NCBI RefSeq assembly: GCF_900106565.1
Contig: NZ_FNNJ01000012.1
Location: 39,043 to 103,042 of the forward strand
Reading direction: 5' to 3'
Length of the DNA stretch: 64,000 nucleotides
Origin: Lutibacter oricola
Lineage (GTDB): Bacteria; Bacteroidota; Bacteroidia; Flavobacteriales; Flavobacteriaceae
Part shown: one piece after another, positions 54,218 through 63,473 of the stretch
Position numbering within the stretch: the stretch's first letter is position 1
Layout of the letters: every line of letters starts with the position of its first letter
Translations under genes and position numbers: made by a program
Notes under the pieces: generated by a model
What the model saw: only the letters and a program-made list of their open reading frames with translations
What the model was told of the DNA's origin: nothing
Database searches by the model: none

Positions 54218-56551
54218 ATGGCTATGAAATTTAGTAATAAAATAGTTTTATTTTTGGTAATAGCTTTTACATCTGTGTTTAGTTTTAAAACTGCAGCACA
54301 AAAAAATAAAGTATACAACCAAATGACTCTGGATGAGTTATTGGATATAGATGTAGTAGTAACAGCTTCTAAAAAACCAGAAGATTTGTTCGAAACACCT
54401 TTATCTACAACAATTATAAAAAAGGAAGAAATAGAAAAATCTGGTGTTACAAGCATTCCAGAAGCTTTGCGCTTAGCACAAGGTGTAATTGTTAGAGAAA
54501 TTACGCCAGGTAATTTTGATGTTCATATTAGAGGATACGATAATATAACAAAAAACATTTACTTGAAGCAGCCATATAATACTACAACCTTAGTTATGAT
54601 AGATTATAGAGTTGTATATAGTTATTTTAGTGGAGGTACTTTGTGGGAAAGTTTTCCTATAGACTTAAATGATGTTGAACGAATTGAAGTAGTTAGAGGG
54701 CCAGCCTCAGCTTTATACGGTCCAAATGCAGTAACTGGAGTTATTAATATTATAACATCTCACGCTAATAAAAAAGGTAAAAATATAAATGTAAATAGTA
54801 AATTTGGAACTAACCAAGCTAAAAAAGCAACTGTAAATGTTGGTTACAATTGGAACGGAAAAACAAAGCTTTCTTTTTCAGGTAATTTTAATGAAAGAAA
54901 AAGGTTTGATACTAAATATTATGACTTTAATAAAAAAGCATATACAAATATAGATGAACTTTCATTAACTGTACAACCAATAAAGGATGTAGTAACTAAT
55001 GAATCTTGGAACTTTAAAGATTATCAAAAAGAACTAGGAGCGTATTATGATGAAGATTTAAGTTTAAGAAAAATAGGAGGAAATATATTTTTCTTGCATA
55101 ATTTTTCTGAACAATCTAATATTGATATTGCAGTAGGAGCACAAAAAGCACAAAGTCAAAAATCTGGTTATTTAAATTTAGCAACTGTGTTATCCGAGTA
55201 TGAATCTGAAAGTTTTTATGTAAACTCAAGATTTAAACATAAAAACATAAATGGTCAATTTAGTGTTAATTCAGGCCATAATTATAGCAATCATAAATTT
55301 AACTCTTATAAATTTACAACTGTTGAGGGTAGCTTAGAATATAATAAACAATTTAAGTCGTTTAGTGTAAGGCCAGGAGTTGGATATAAATATTTATCAT
55401 ATAATAGTCCGTTAACATATAAAGAGCCTTCAAATTTTGGAGAACTTAATTATCAATTTAAAGACGAAGCTAGGGTCGCAAATGTATATTCAGCATTTGT
55501 GCTATCAGAATGGAAACCAACATCAAAACTAAGATTAATTGGAGCCGCTCGTATGGATAAGTTCAACATTAATAAAAATTGGTTTGCTAATTATGAAGTT
55601 GCAGGAACTTATAGATTAAATAAAAATAATTTATTAAGAGCTGTTTATTCAAGAGCTAACAAATCGCCTTTCTTTTTCGATAGTTATTTAAACACGAGTA
55701 TATACTTAAATTACGATGTTCCAACGGGTGATGGTACTACTTATTTATCTGTGCCTTCATCGTATAATGTTTCTGGAAATGTAGATTTAAAGTATCCTAC
55801 TATAACAAATCAAGAAATTGGATGGAGAAAAAAAATTAATTCAAAGCTTAATTTAGATATAGAAGTTTTTTACTCTCAGGTAGATAATTTTGTAAACCCA
55901 AATGTATACGTTAATAATACAGTTTCTCAACAATTAGACAATATGGGGCAACCTGTTGGAATGCCAGCTATTGATATTGAAGGAAATGTTTTATTTGAAA
56001 ATTATGATCTGGAGGCAGAGCAATTTGGAGCAGGGTTTACCTTAAATTACGAAGCTTCTAATAAGTTTAAAGCAAATGTGTTCGGAACAATTCAAAAAAC
56101 AAATATTTCAGGAAGAAAAAATATAGATTATAAAGAAACTGGTAGAGAAAGTTATGTTACAACTGGTGGAGCTTATGTATCTGAAACAAATTATTTTATG
56201 AATCCTATTGAATGGGGTAATAAAGTAACTCCAACATTTTTTGGAGGTTTTTCAATAAATTACATACCAACAAATAAATGGGGTTTTAGTACAGATGGCT
56301 ATATTTATTCCGATCAGAAGTTTGAAGATATCAATTATTATTATTTAATAAACGAATCGCAAAACATTAGTGGTTTAAATCAAATGAAAATTAATTCAAC
56401 TATTGTTTTGAATGCGAAAACATCTTTTAGAATAAATAAAAACACAACAACCAATTTAACTCTTAAAAATATACTAGGTAAGCATACAGAGTATGGTTTT
56501 GCGGACTCTATTGGTAGGCAATTATTTATAGGTTTAAACTGGAATCTTTAA
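54218..56551 (+). CDS. TonB-dependent receptor paired with YfiR-like protein, copy 2
   Basis: The 777-residue paralogue of the receptor at 51152 has a signal peptide (ending near TAAQ), plug with FETPLSTTIIKKEEIEKSGV and VRGPASALYGPNAVTGVINI, and a barrel ending in LFIGLNWNL. Large parts are collinear with copy 1, for example DYQKELGAYYDEDLSLRKIG versus EYQKELGAYYDEELSLKKLG. Stretches between, such as the region around residues 225-260 and 485-580, are diverged and probably form surface loops. It lies 2 bp after its YfiR-like gene and 45 bp before the kinase gene, so these genes most likely form one operon. Confidence 0.88.
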   Translation: MAMKFSNKIVLFLVIAFTSVFSFKTAAQKNKVYNQMTLDELLDIDVVVTASKKPEDLFETPLSTTIIKKEEIEKSGVTSIPEALRLAQGVIVREITPGNFDVHIRGYDNITKNIYLKQPYNTTTLVMIDYRVVYSYFSGGTLWESFPIDLNDVERIEVVRGPASALYGPNAVTGVINIITSHANKKGKNINVNSKFGTNQAKKATVNVGYNWNGKTKLSFSGNFNERKRFDTKYYDFNKKAYTNIDELSLTVQPIKDVVTNESWNFKDYQKELGAYYDEDLSLRKIGGNIFFLHNFSEQSNIDIAVGAQKAQSQKSGYLNLATVLSEYESESFYVNSRFKHKNINGQFSVNSGHNYSNHKFNSYKFTTVEGSLEYNKQFKSFSVRPGVGYKYLSYNSPLTYKEPSNFGELNYQFKDEARVANVYSAFVLSEWKPTSKLRLIGAARMDKFNINKNWFANYEVAGTYRLNKNNLLRAVYSRANKSPFFFDSYLNTSIYLNYDVPTGDGTTYLSVPSSYNVSGNVDLKYPTITNQEIGWRKKINSKLNLDIEVFYSQVDNFVNPNVYVNNTVSQQLDNMGQPVGMPAIDIEGNVLFENYDLEAEQFGAGFTLNYEASNKFKANVFGTIQKTNISGRKNIDYKETGRESYVTTGGAYVSETNYFMNPIEWGNKVTPTFFGGFSINYIPTNKWGFSTDGYIYSDQKFEDINYYYLINESQNISGLNQMKINSTIVLNAKTSFRINKNTTTNLTLKNILGKHTEYGFADSIGRQLFIGLNWNL

Positions 56552-56596
56552 AAGTAAACCTACTTTTTATTAATATTTATTAAAAAACTATTATTA

Positions 56597-58327
56597 ATGT
56601 TATTTAAAAATCAATCAATAAAATTAAAATTGATACTAATTATTCAGTTTGTATCCTTGTTATCACTTTTGATAGGTTTTACATATGTAATTTATAGTAA
56701 CATATCGTATTATAAAGATGATATGAGAAATAACGCCATAATAAATGCAACTTTAATTGGTGATTATTGTACAGTACCATTAGTTTTTGATATTAAAGAA
56801 AATGCCGTTGAAACCTTAAAAAAAATTCAAAATATACCTTCTGTAGAAGTTGGAGTAGTTTACAACGATAAAAATGAAATTTTTGCTGAATTTTATAAAA
56901 GTGGAGAAAAAATAGATATACCAAAACCAAAAGGTAATAGTACTTGGAATAAATTTGAGAATGATTACTTAGATGTGTCTCATCCTATTTTTTTCGATAA
57001 AGAATTGGCAGGTACAATTTATTTAAAGGTTTCTACCCAAAAACTTACTGAAAGAATACAAGAACATTTACTCACAATGATTGGGTTATTATTATTTCTT
57101 ATTATTCTAAATTATATAATAGCAACACGTTTGCAAAAAGTTCTTTCAGAACCAATATTAAATTTAACAAAAGCAACTAAAAAAATCTCTGAAGAAGGAA
57201 ATTATCAATTACGTGTACAAAAACAAGGAAATGATGAGATAGGTGTGCTAGTTGATGAATATAATGAAATGTTAAATCAAATTCACGAAAGAGAAGAGGC
57301 CTTAAAACTTAGAACAAACGAATTGTCTGAAGCTTTAATAGATTTAGAAGAAACCCAAGAAAAACTTATAAACTCAGAAAAATTAGCAGCGCTTGGTCAG
57401 TTAATTTCTGGCGTTGCTCACGAAATAAATACACCTCTTGGAGCAATTAATTCATCTATAGGAAGTATTAAAAAATCTTTAATATTTGTGTTAGAAAGTT
57501 ACCCTAAGTTTATTAATAAACTACCTATTGAGTTGAAAAATTCTTTTCTTAATTTATTAGAAGAATCTTTCAAAAATAAAAAAGTTTTAACCTCTAGAGA
57601 AGAAAGAGAATTTAAAAAGGAAATAACAATAACCTTAGAAAAACATAAAATAGAAAATGCATACACTTTAGCAGATTCTTTTGTAGATATGATGGTTCTA
57701 GATAATGTTGAAGATTATTTAGAGTTGTTAAAAAGAGATGATGCAGAACAAATTATTGATGTGGCTTATAAAATAACAGGTTTGCAACGAAGTACTTTTA
57801 ATGTGGAGTTTGCGGCTAGTAAAGCTTCAAAAGTAGTATATGCCCTTAAAAATTTATCTAGAATTGGATCTAATGAAGAGTTGGTTCTGGCAAATGTTTG
57901 TGATGGTATTGACAATGTTTTAATATTATATAGCAATCAAATAAAGCAAGGTATTGAGGTTTCAAAAAAATACGAAGAGTTACCACAAATATTATGTTAT
58001 AGTGATGAGTTAAATCAGGTTTGGACTAATATATTGCACAACGCCATTTATGCAATGGATTTAAATGGAAAGTTAACTATTAAGGCCTATAAAGAAAAAG
58101 AACATATTGTGGTTGCTATTACAGATAGTGGAAAAGGAATACCAAAAGAAGAGATGGATAAAATTTTTAATCCTTTTTATACCACAAAACCAATTGGAGA
58201 AGGAACGGGATTAGGATTAGATATATCTAAACGTATAGTTGAAAAACATAAAGGAAGAATAGAAGTTGAAAGTATACCAGGTAAAACTACTTTTAAAGTT
58301 TATATTCCAATAAAGCAAGAAAAGTAA
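56597..58327 (+). CDS. Membrane histidine kinase with YfiN-type CHASE8 sensor and HAMP domain
   Basis: The 576-residue protein has a first membrane helix (about 10-34), a periplasmic domain (about 37-150), a second helix (about 157-176), HAMP (about 178-232), a coiled coil, the H-box SGVAHEINTP (His275) and a HATPase domain with NILHNAIYAMD, DSGKGIP and GEGTGLGLDIS. The periplasmic part (NATLIGDYCTVPLVFDIKEN, then VETLKKIQNIPSVEVGVVYN) follows the CHASE8 pattern of YfiN/TpbB, the cyclase controlled by YfiR. A long insert of about 150 residues separates the H-box from the ATPase core. Encoded next to YfiR-like proteins, it is probably the partner they restrain, with kinase output in place of GGDEF. 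Confidence 0.88.
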   Translation: MLFKNQSIKLKLILIIQFVSLLSLLIGFTYVIYSNISYYKDDMRNNAIINATLIGDYCTVPLVFDIKENAVETLKKIQNIPSVEVGVVYNDKNEIFAEFYKSGEKIDIPKPKGNSTWNKFENDYLDVSHPIFFDKELAGTIYLKVSTQKLTERIQEHLLTMIGLLLFLIILNYIIATRLQKVLSEPILNLTKATKKISEEGNYQLRVQKQGNDEIGVLVDEYNEMLNQIHEREEALKLRTNELSEALIDLEETQEKLINSEKLAALGQLISGVAHEINTPLGAINSSIGSIKKSLIFVLESYPKFINKLPIELKNSFLNLLEESFKNKKVLTSREEREFKKEITITLEKHKIENAYTLADSFVDMMVLDNVEDYLELLKRDDAEQIIDVAYKITGLQRSTFNVEFAASKASKVVYALKNLSRIGSNEELVLANVCDGIDNVLILYSNQIKQGIEVSKKYEELPQILCYSDELNQVWTNILHNAIYAMDLNGKLTIKAYKEKEHIVVAITDSGKGIPKEEMDKIFNPFYTTKPIGEGTGLGLDISKRIVEKHKGRIEVESIPGKTTFKVYIPIKQEK

Positions 58328-58413
58328 AATAAATTATAAAGTTAAAAGATAAAAACAATGTTTTTCGAAGTTGTTTAATTTTAGAACTTTCAGTTAGTTA
58401 ATAGGTAGCGATT

Positions 58414-60186
58414 ATGAGTAAGGGAGTTATTTTTTGTATCGATGATGAAAAAATGGTTTTAAACAGTTTAAAAACCGAATTAAAAAATGCTGTAGGTCAA
58501 AACTATATCATCGAAACTGCAGAATCTGGAATTGAAGCGCTAGAAGCTATAGATAATTTGTTAGAGTTAAATTTTGAAATACCTATTGTTATAGTAGATT
58601 ATGCAATGCCAGTTATGAAAGGAGACGAGTTTTTAATGAAGCTTCATAAAAAATCTCCTTTAACCTTAAATATTTTATTAACAGGGCAAGCAACTCTTGA
58701 AGGTGTTACAAATTCTATAAATAACGGTGGATTGTATCGATATTTTTCAAAACCTTGGGATAGTAAAGATTTAATATTAACAGTAAAACACGCTCTAAAA
58801 AGTTATAATCAAGGGCATAAATTACACATTCAAAATAAAGAGTTGATGGAGTTAAGTACTTCACTCGAAAATAAAGTACAACAGAGAACTCTAGAACTTC
58901 AGAAAAAAAATGAATTACTAGTTGAAAATCAAAGTAAAATTAGCATTCAAAAAGAAGAATTAGAAAATTATAGAAATCATCTCGAAAATTTAGTAGAAGA
59001 AAGAACATTAGAGCTTACAGAAGCAAAAAATAAAGCAGAGGAAAGTGATCGTTTAAAATCTGCATTTTTAGCAAACATGTCTCATGAAATTCGTACACCT
59101 ATGAATGGGATTATGGGGTTTACAACTTTATTAAAACAACCTGAACTTAAAAGTGATAAACGATTAAAGTATATTGAAGTAATTGAGAAGAGTGGAGAGC
59201 GTTTACTAGGTGTAATTAATGATGTTATTGATATTTCTAAAATAGAAGCAGGCCTTGTAGAAATGTTAGAAGTAGAAGTTGATATTAATAATGAGCTAGA
59301 TTATATTTATACTTTTTTTAAACTTGAAGCAAATAAAAAAGGCTTGCAATTTAGTTGCGAAACCACATTGTCAAACCAAGAAGCTGTTGTAAAAGCAGAT
59401 AAAGTAAAACTAAACGCAATATTAGTAAACCTTGTAAAAAACACATTAAAATATACAAATACCGGAAGTGTTTGTTTAGGTTATAATTTAAAAAAGAGAG
59501 AAAGTAATTTTGTACTTGAGTTTTTTATTAAAGATACAGGGATAGGAATTCCTAAAGATAGACAAGCTGCTATTTTTGATAGGTTTGTACAAGCAGATAT
59601 TGAGGATAAAAAAGCATTGCAAGGAGCAGGTTTAGGTTTGTCAATAAGCAAGGCTTATGTAGAAATGATGGGTGGAGAAATTTGGGTAGAAAGTGAAGAG
59701 GGAAAAGGAGCTACTTTTTATTTTACGTTGCCATATAAACCTGTTTTAATTTCAAAAATAAATAACTCCATTATTACTAATCAAATTGAAGATAAAGTAA
59801 TTAGTAACAAGAAAACAAAAATATTAATTGTTGATGATGATGAAAGTGCTAGAGAATATTTGTCAATAATACTAGAAAATTTTAATGTTGAAATTCTTTT
59901 AGCCAATAATGGAAAAGAAGCCCTAACAATATGCGAAACTAATTTGGATATAGATTTAATTTTAATGGATTTAAAAATGCCAATTTTAAATGGGTATGAA
60001 GCAATTAAAGAAATTAAAAAGATTAATAATAATGTTGTAATTATTGCTCAAACAGCTAATGCTTTTTTAAGTGATAAAGAAAAAACACTCAATGCCGGTT
60101 TTAATGATTATTTAGCAAAACCAATTAGTAGAAATCATTTAATTTCAGTAATGCAAAAATATATTAACCTTCAAGCTTTGGTGTAA
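58414..60186 (+). CDS. Hybrid signalling protein REC-HisKA-HATPase-REC
   Basis: The 590-residue soluble protein has an N-terminal receiver domain (residues 1-130, phospho-acceptor Asp62 in IVDYAMPV), a coiled coil (about 135-212), a HisKA domain (His224 in NMSHEIRTPMNG), a HATPase domain (about 325-440, with DTGIGIP and GAGLGLSISK) and a C-terminal receiver (about 467-585, Asp519 in LMDLKMP). There is no DNA-binding or GGDEF domain, so it passes phosphate on to partners. The kinase encoded 86 bp upstream is the likely donor for the first receiver. The final output protein is not obvious in the window. Confidence 0.92.
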   Translation: MSKGVIFCIDDEKMVLNSLKTELKNAVGQNYIIETAESGIEALEAIDNLLELNFEIPIVIVDYAMPVMKGDEFLMKLHKKSPLTLNILLTGQATLEGVTNSINNGGLYRYFSKPWDSKDLILTVKHALKSYNQGHKLHIQNKELMELSTSLENKVQQRTLELQKKNELLVENQSKISIQKEELENYRNHLENLVEERTLELTEAKNKAEESDRLKSAFLANMSHEIRTPMNGIMGFTTLLKQPELKSDKRLKYIEVIEKSGERLLGVINDVIDISKIEAGLVEMLEVEVDINNELDYIYTFFKLEANKKGLQFSCETTLSNQEAVVKADKVKLNAILVNLVKNTLKYTNTGSVCLGYNLKKRESNFVLEFFIKDTGIGIPKDRQAAIFDRFVQADIEDKKALQGAGLGLSISKAYVEMMGGEIWVESEEGKGATFYFTLPYKPVLISKINNSIITNQIEDKVISNKKTKILIVDDDESAREYLSIILENFNVEILLANNGKEALTICETNLDIDLILMDLKMPILNGYEAIKEIKKINNNVVIIAQTANAFLSDKEKTLNAGFNDYLAKPISRNHLISVMQKYINLQALV

Positions 60187-60336
60187 TTGTAGTTTGTAAA
60201 TTGCTTATTTTAAAATTATTATAATAAAATATATGAAAAACAAACATTGTAAAGATCATTTTATATAGATTTGGCATACAAAATACACTAATTTATATTT
60301 TTAAAATAGGAGATAATATAAACGTTACTAACAAAA

Positions 60337-60906
60337 ATGCCGTATAGTTTTTTCAAAAATAGTATAAGAAGTAGTGTTCAAATTTCTGATTCAGATTTAG
60401 CCGAAATTTGCACTTTTTTTAAAGCTAAAACAGTTAATAAATCAGAGTTTTTATTAGAGCAAGGTAAAACTTGTAAGTTTGAAGGCTTTGTGCAAGAAGG
60501 TTGTTTTAGAGTTTTTACTATAGATAAAAAAGGAAATGAAAGCACGTTGTATTTTGCAGGAAAAGGTTGGTGGTTAATGGATGTAGATAGTTTTATGAAT
60601 CAAACACCATCCGATTTAAATATGGAAGCTTTAGAAGATAGTAAAGTTTTAATAATTCAAAAAAAAGATAAAGAGTACCTATATAATCAATTACCTATAG
60701 TCGAAAAACTTTTTCGAATAATGAGTCAGAAAGCTTTAATAGCTTGGCAAAAAAGACTTATTCAGAATCACAGCTTAACTGCAAAAGAGCGTTATTTTCA
60801 TTTTATTGAAAAGTATCCTACTATTGCTTCAAAATTAAAAGGTAAACAAATATCCAGTTACCTAGGAATTACTCATGAATTTTTAAGTAAAATTAAAAAC
60901 AAGTAA
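60337..60906 (+). CDS. Crp/Fnr family transcription regulator
   Basis: The 189-residue protein has the cyclic-nucleotide-binding beta-roll (about residues 15-125, with LLEQGKTCKFEGFVQEGCFR and NESTLYFAGKGWWLMD) and a short C-terminal helix-turn-helix (TAKERYFHFIEKYP, QISSYLGITHEFLSKIK). It belongs to the small Crp-like regulators common in Bacteroidota. The few cysteines are not clustered, so an Fnr-type iron-sulfur sensor is unlikely, and the effector is unknown. It lies downstream of the kinase genes and upstream of a HbpS-like gene on the same strand. It could bind the TGATnnnnATCA sites at 50528 and 53594, but that is only an inference. Confidence 0.9.
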   Translation: MPYSFFKNSIRSSVQISDSDLAEICTFFKAKTVNKSEFLLEQGKTCKFEGFVQEGCFRVFTIDKKGNESTLYFAGKGWWLMDVDSFMNQTPSDLNMEALEDSKVLIIQKKDKEYLYNQLPIVEKLFRIMSQKALIAWQKRLIQNHSLTAKERYFHFIEKYPTIASKLKGKQISSYLGITHEFLSKIKNK

Positions 60907-60987
60907 ATTTTTAATAAGTTGAACTTGTTCAATTTTTTTTATAATTCTATAATATATTTTTGATTTCTGAAATTAAAAACTATAATT

Positions 60988-61485
60988 ATGAAAAAAATAA
61001 ACTACCAATTAGCCATTAATAAAGTATTAGTTTTATTGTTGTTTTTTAATGTTTGCTTGTTAAACGCACAACAAACATCTAATGATATTACTCACGAAGA
61101 AGCTTTGAAAGCTGTTTTAGCTGCAAAGGTAGATGCCGAAAAGCAAGGCGTGTTAGTAAATATTGCAGTTGTAGATGCTGGAGCTAATTTAAAAGCTTTT
61201 ATCCGTATGGACGAATCGTATTTAGGAAGTATAGATGTTGCTATAAAAAAAGCAAAAACAGCACGATATTTTAACATTGATACAGGAGAATTAGGAGAAT
61301 TAACACAGCCAGGAGGAATAATTTATAATATTGAACACTCAAATGGTGGTTTAATTAGCTTTCCAGGAGGTGTTCCTATTAAAAATAAAAATGGTATTAT
61401 TATTGGAGCAATTGGTGTTAGTGGTGGTACTATAGATGAAGATAGAGCTATTGCCATTAAAGGTGCAAAATCAATAATAGATTAA
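60988..61485 (+). CDS. Exported HbpS/GlcG-like protein
   Basis: The 165-residue protein has a signal peptide (hydrophobic VLVLLLFFNVCLLNA) and a single GlcG/HbpS domain: HEEALKAVLAAKVDAEKQGV, NIAVVDAGANLKAFIRMD, SIDVAIKKAKTARYFN, and the glycine-rich end GGVPIKNKNGIIIGAIGVSG. Members of this family bind haem or cobalamin-like cofactors, or have unknown roles, and Streptomyces HbpS is an extracellular haem sensor. Export to the periplasm is clear here. The propeller-Dabb gene follows after 27 bp, so the two are in one operon and may act together. Function beyond the family is not established. Confidence 0.85.
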   Translation: MKKINYQLAINKVLVLLLFFNVCLLNAQQTSNDITHEEALKAVLAAKVDAEKQGVLVNIAVVDAGANLKAFIRMDESYLGSIDVAIKKAKTARYFNIDTGELGELTQPGGIIYNIEHSNGGLISFPGGVPIKNKNGIIIGAIGVSGGTIDEDRAIAIKGAKSIID

Positions 61486-61512
61486 CAAAATAAAACTAAG
61501 AAAATCAAAATT

Positions 61513-63039
61513 ATGAAGAGTATAAAAAGTTTCATTTTTATTAGCGTATTGTTTTTGTCACAAATTTGTTTGGCTCAAACTGCTAATAATTTAATGATTT
61601 ACAGACAGGATTTTAAAAGCTTAACTGCTAAAAATACGGTTAGTATAACAAGTTATGAAAAAAATGGAGCACACTATGTATATACTGGTGGAGCTGGAAA
61701 TATTGATGTATTTAACCTAGATAAAGAAGGAGCATTAACAACAATAAGCACTCACGAATTATATAAACAAAAAGGTCCTGCTAGAGGTTTAGTAGCTGAT
61801 AATATTAACGGAACAGACTTTTTATTTGTAGGGAATAAACACGGAGATGCAGTTGAGGTTTTCAAAATTTTAAATGATGGATCTTTGAAGCAAGTATTTA
61901 TGGTTAAAGATTCAGATGAGGTTCACTTACAAACAGTAATAACTTTACAAGTAATTCATATGAAAAAGGCATCATATTTATTTGTTGGAGGTTTGGAAAG
62001 AAAAGATCCAGGATTAACTTGTTTTAAAATTCATAACGATGGAAAACTAACTCACATACAATCTATAAAAGATACTAATAAAATTCATACAGATGGTATT
62101 ATTGGTATGTTTACACATAAAATTAATGGAAAAACCTATTTATATACGGGTGGATTTCAAGACAATGGTGTAAGCAGTTTTAGAGTTTATGAAAATGGTA
62201 AATTTAAGAATGTTAATAATATTAGTGATAATACGACAGATAGATATTTAACTGGTGCATACCCAGTAACTGGTACAAAATTAGGAGAAAATTATTATGT
62301 AGTAGTAGGTCATAGACATCATAAATATTATCATTATGCACCAAACTTTATTAAAAATAAAAACCATAAGTATCATGGTGATGGTGTAAGTGTTTTTAAA
62401 ATAAATAAAAAAGGAGCTTTGGTACCACACTTCGTTTTAAAGGACGATGAGAACAATAAATTACAAGGACAAACACGTATTGAAATTGTTTCAAGTAATG
62501 GAAAAGAGGCAATATTTGCAGTTGGAACAAGAGACGACGCTGCAATTCAACTTCTTAAATTAGATGAAGAAGGTGTTTTGAGCTCATTAAATTATTTAGA
62601 AACAGGTTATTCTATTTATTATGGTTTAAGATCTCATAAAATTGATGGTCAGAATTTTCTTTTAGGAGGTTCTAACAGATTTGATTTTGGAAAAGTTGTA
62701 AGTTATAAATTAGCACCAGAAGTACCTAGAAAAGGAAAGGTGTTAAGGCATATTGTAAATCTAAAATATAAAGCAAATGCCACCAAACAACAAATTATTG
62801 AAGCTGAAAAAATATTTGTAAATTTAAAGAATGAAATACCTGAAATTGCTAATATTGAGTGGGGAATTAACGATAGTACTGAGGGCGCAAGTAAAGGTTT
62901 TACCCATACTTTTACGTTAACATTTAAAAATGAGCATTCACGCGAAGTTTACTTGTTTCATAAAGCACATTTAGATTTAGTAAAAAAAATAGGACCAATA
63001 ATAGCAGATGCTTTTGTAATGGATTATTGGACAGAATAA
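61513..63039 (+). CDS. Secreted beta-propeller protein with C-terminal Dabb domain
   Basis: The 508-residue protein has a signal peptide (ending near LAQ, residue 22) and a seven-bladed-propeller-like region (about 25-400) with repeated blade ends such as DVFNLDKEGALTTI, EVFKILNDGSLKQV, CFKIHNDGKLTHI and SVFKINKKGALVPH, similar to 6-phosphogluconolactonase-type propellers. Residues of about 407-506 form a stress-responsive A/B-barrel (Dabb) domain: LRHIVNLKYKANATKQQI, EWGINDSTEGASKGFTH and HKAHLDLVKKIGPII. A histidine cluster (His267, 269, 270, 274, 285, 288) sits within one blade. Dabb domains normally occur alone as small cytoplasmic dimers, so fusion to a secreted propeller is unusual. The catalytic role is unknown. 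A terminator follows. Confidence 0.82.
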   Translation: MKSIKSFIFISVLFLSQICLAQTANNLMIYRQDFKSLTAKNTVSITSYEKNGAHYVYTGGAGNIDVFNLDKEGALTTISTHELYKQKGPARGLVADNINGTDFLFVGNKHGDAVEVFKILNDGSLKQVFMVKDSDEVHLQTVITLQVIHMKKASYLFVGGLERKDPGLTCFKIHNDGKLTHIQSIKDTNKIHTDGIIGMFTHKINGKTYLYTGGFQDNGVSSFRVYENGKFKNVNNISDNTTDRYLTGAYPVTGTKLGENYYVVVGHRHHKYYHYAPNFIKNKNHKYHGDGVSVFKINKKGALVPHFVLKDDENNKLQGQTRIEIVSSNGKEAIFAVGTRDDAAIQLLKLDEEGVLSSLNYLETGYSIYYGLRSHKIDGQNFLLGGSNRFDFGKVVSYKLAPEVPRKGKVLRHIVNLKYKANATKQQIIEAEKIFVNLKNEIPEIANIEWGINDSTEGASKGFTHTFTLTFKNEHSREVYLFHKAHLDLVKKIGPIIADAFVMDYWTE

Positions 63040-63065
63040 AATTAGATTGATTTAGAATGAAAAGG

Positions 63066-63088
63066 ACAGCCATTTGGCTGTTTTTTTT
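63066..63088 (+). terminator. Terminator after the propeller-Dabb gene
   Basis: ACAGCC (63066-63071) and GGCTGT (63076-63081) pair around ATTT, followed by eight T residues. It is a classic intrinsic terminator 27 bp after the stop codon. Confidence 0.88.
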
Positions 63089-63473
63089 GTCTCTTATTTT
63101 TTATTTATTTCCTAGGTATTCAATATACATTTACCCGAAACAGTAACTTCTAGCAATTTTCATCAGCTATATTTAATCGTATTCAAAATGTATACAGTTT
63201 TAGCTTTTTATTTAATAAGTTTAAAAATAATTGAGTTTTGGTAGTAAGTATTACTTATATGCAGTAAAATTTAAAAATTTTGAAAACCAATTAAAATCAA
63301 TATATATTAATGGGTAAAATAGATTAAAAAGAAGCATTAGCTTTAAATAAAATTTAAAGTCTTATACTTTAATCGTCTAACGGTATTAAAAAGTACATTT
63401 GTTATAGCGTTTGCTTCATATTTTACACGAGAAATTAATTTCTAAGAATAATTTTGAACTCAAAATAGTTCAT
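63089..63473. other. 385-bp AT-rich intergenic region before xylB
   Basis: The stretch between the terminator and the xylulokinase start must contain its promoter. I see no alginate-type operator, no Fnr-like palindrome and no small gene in it. Confidence 0.4.

Noticed and set aside
54025..54456. 143-residue minus-strand frame across the YfiR-like/receptor junction
   Set aside because: It spans two well-supported genes on the other strand and has no recognisable domain.
50606..56551. Duplicated YfiR-receptor units as signs of a composite mobile element
   Set aside because: No transposase, terminal inverted repeats or target duplications are seen at the borders; simple tandem duplication explains it.
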